DNA of 64,000 bases from Jeotgalibacillus alimentarius. GTDB taxonomy: Bacteria; Bacillota; Bacilli; Bacillales; Jeotgalibacillaceae. Where the stretch lies: positions 51,939-115,938 of the forward strand of contig NZ_JXRQ01000028.1 in the NCBI RefSeq assembly GCF_000829445.1. The letters run 5' to 3'. The notes beneath the pieces are model-generated. The model was given only the letters and a program-made list of their open reading frames with translations, did no database searches and was not told where the DNA came from. Of this stretch, positions 62,700 to 64,000 are shown in pieces; the stretch's first letter is position 1; each line of letters opens with the position of its first letter. The translations under genes and the position numbers were made by a program.

Positions 62700-64000
62700 G
62701 GTTCATCACCAAAACTCGTGGGGACCCGTTTCTAAACAAATGCGATGAAACAGGTTTTGCTCGTTGCGATACCCATAGCCCCGGCGTTTAATCAGTTTGA
62801 TTTTATTATTTGTCCCCTCCATGATTCCGTTTGAATAAGAAGAAGTAATCGTATCTAAAAATGCTTGATATCGCTGAATATACGTTTTAATAATCTTGGC
62901 AACTGCGCCACAGTTATGAAAGCTAAAGCGTTGAATTAATTCATCAAATCTTCTTTTTGCTTGAACAGGTTGAGTTGACTTCAGGACAAAGCGAACGTGC
63001 TGGAGAAAGTAATAGAGTGCCTTTGTATGCCAGTCTTCTTCGAGCCAATCTCTCACAAAACCCTGTTCTTCTTCCGTTAGATCTTCCGGCGGAATAGACA
63101 AACAGCGATCAATAAAACGGGATTTAAAGTGGGACTTTGCTTCAATCAGATATTTCCTTCTTCTGCGAAGTGCTTCGGTACAAAACTGAATCAAGTGAAA
63201 ACGATCCAGCACATGTTCAGCTTTGGGCATCACCGTTCGGATGGCTTTCGCCATAAAGGCTGCCGTATCAGTAATGATGGTTTGCGCTTTTTGCCCGATC
63301 ACATTCAAGACTGATTCAACCGTTTCTTTGTTCCTGCCTGTTTCAATGTAGAGTACTTGGCCCGTATCCGCATCAAGGGCGGCAATCGCATAGTAATGCC
63401 CTTTCCGCAAGGCGAATTCATCAATACAGATTCGCTTAGCTGAGCGAATACGCGCTTTTACATCCTCTGCCGTCATCAGATAATACCAGCGCTCAAGAGT
63501 GGTATAAGCAATGTCATATTCTTTTGCCACCTGACTCAGCGGACGCCCATGGCACCGATCCACAATACTTTTTCGGAAGAAAAAAGTGCTCTTTCTCTGT
63601 AACCCCAGTTCAAAATCGTGCGTGAATGTCAATTTACAGACAGGACAGCGCAATCGCAATATGTCAATTGAAAGCCATATTACGCCTGTATGAAAGGAAT
63701 AACTATGGCGAACCATCCGTGGGATCAGACCGTGACGATGGGTTGGACCATGACATTCTGGACATAAAATACTTTGTGGAGACGTCTTTACCCGCACCAC
63801 ATTCGGTTGAACAGTAGGAAAAACAGAAAAATGAATTGGTAAAAAATCATGAGATTTGTTAAGATGAATACACAAAACGAAAGCTCCTCTCGTGGTTTGT
63901 CTAGTCAACAATTACGATACAGGAGTTTTCGTTTTCTTTCTATTTATAACTGTTAAATTGTGCTAAATATGGTCTATCCCACGGGTTGTGGTGATGAACC
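62700..64000. mobile_element. ISL3-family insertion sequence
   Basis: Terminal inverted repeats: GGTTCATCACCAAAACTCGT at 62700 on the left and the complement of GGTTCATCACCACAACCCGT ending exactly at 64000 on the right. About 1.30 kb with one transposase gene. Left flank AAAAAGCT (62692-62699) would be the 8-bp target duplication; the right flank is outside the window. Confidence 0.85.
62706..63875 (-). CDS. ISL3-family transposase
   Basis: 389 residues from TTG 63875 (GAGAGGAG eight bases upstream; the frame is open to 63911). N-terminal zinc finger CPECHGPTHRHG, a second Cys pair LRCPVCK, helix-turn-helix SQVAKEYDIAYTTLERW, and a DDE core: CIDEFALRKGH (Asp), TDTAAFMAKAI (Asp) and GIMEGTNNKIKLIKRRGYGYRN (Glu). 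Seems intact and potentially active. Confidence 0.9.
   Translation of the reverse strand: MCIHLNKSHDFLPIHFSVFPTVQPNVVRVKTSPQSILCPECHGPTHRHGLIPRMVRHSYSFHTGVIWLSIDILRLRCPVCKLTFTHDFELGLQRKSTFFFRKSIVDRCHGRPLSQVAKEYDIAYTTLERWYYLMTAEDVKARIRSAKRICIDEFALRKGHYYAIAALDADTGQVLYIETGRNKETVESVLNVIGQKAQTIITDTAAFMAKAIRTVMPKAEHVLDRFHLIQFCTEALRRRRKYLIEAKSHFKSRFIDRCLSIPPEDLTEEEQGFVRDWLEEDWHTKALYYFLQHVRFVLKSTQPVQAKRRFDELIQRFSFHNCGAVAKIIKTYIQRYQAFLDTITSSYSNGIMEGTNNKIKLIKRRGYGYRNEQNLFHRICLETGPHEFW

Overview
The window is chromosomal DNA from a spore-forming, low-to-mid GC Bacillales bacterium (Bacillaceae/Planococcaceae type). The gene order from argS and ywiB through speB-speE, pbpG, ywhD, ywhB, ywgA, ywfO, rsfA, lipL, pta, hemQ, gerQ, ywdK, ywdI, ung and pdxK follows the Bacillus subtilis yw- region. 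Sporulation genes (rsfA, gerQ, a PbpG-type PBP, a small sda, a PAS sensor kinase) and a bacillithiol deacetylase fit that placement. The genus cannot be fixed from sequence reading alone.

Layout. 1-10.3 kb: a fatty-acid/branched-chain acyl-CoA degradation operon (mmgA-mmgB-mmgC-acdA-tetR-icmF, minus strand, icmF cut by the window edge) and fadF, with similar palindromic operators in front of mmgA and fadF. 10.4-11.5 kb: a cardiolipin synthase. 11.6-21 kb: an eleven-gene cobalamin uptake/salvage operon under a B12 riboswitch, including a BtuD-CbiZ fusion; it supplies the cofactor that IcmF needs. 21.2-26.1 kb: an MhqR-type regulated dioxygenase and a methionine-to-cysteine operon yrrT-luxS-mccA-mccB. 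26.2-35.8 kb: two poorly known genes, argS-ywiB, polyamine genes, pbpG, ywhD and a tautomerase. 36.2-39.7 kb: fruRKA. 40-44 kb: ywgA, ywfO, rsfA, lipL. 44.2-48.1 kb: a Fur-controlled ferric iron ABC transporter. 48.3-56.5 kb: pta, hemQ, gerQ, ung, pdxK, yojF-bshB2. 56.8-62.5 kb: a sugar kinase, a HAD phosphatase, sda, a YjiH-family membrane protein and a sensor kinase. 62.7-64.0 kb: an ISL3-family insertion sequence whose right end coincides with the window end.

The striking part is between the genes. Nearly every large intergenic gap holds one of three kinds of repeat. Family A (15 copies, about 90-180 bp) is a hairpin element in which both the outer arms and an inner stem differ between copies yet stay self-complementary within each copy. 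Family B (6 copies, about 115-145 bp) is a long hairpin with compensatory stem changes. The third kind is a set of arrays in which a short motif recurs every 21 bp, two DNA helical turns. The motif differs by locus (GTCGAAC, GGTTC, GTAGCAAT, TCACC, GACCA) while the 21-bp period is constant. Four GTCGAAC arrays share a leader, and two of these also share a terminator. I regard the 21-bp arrays and the covarying Family A elements as the best candidates for an undescribed system.
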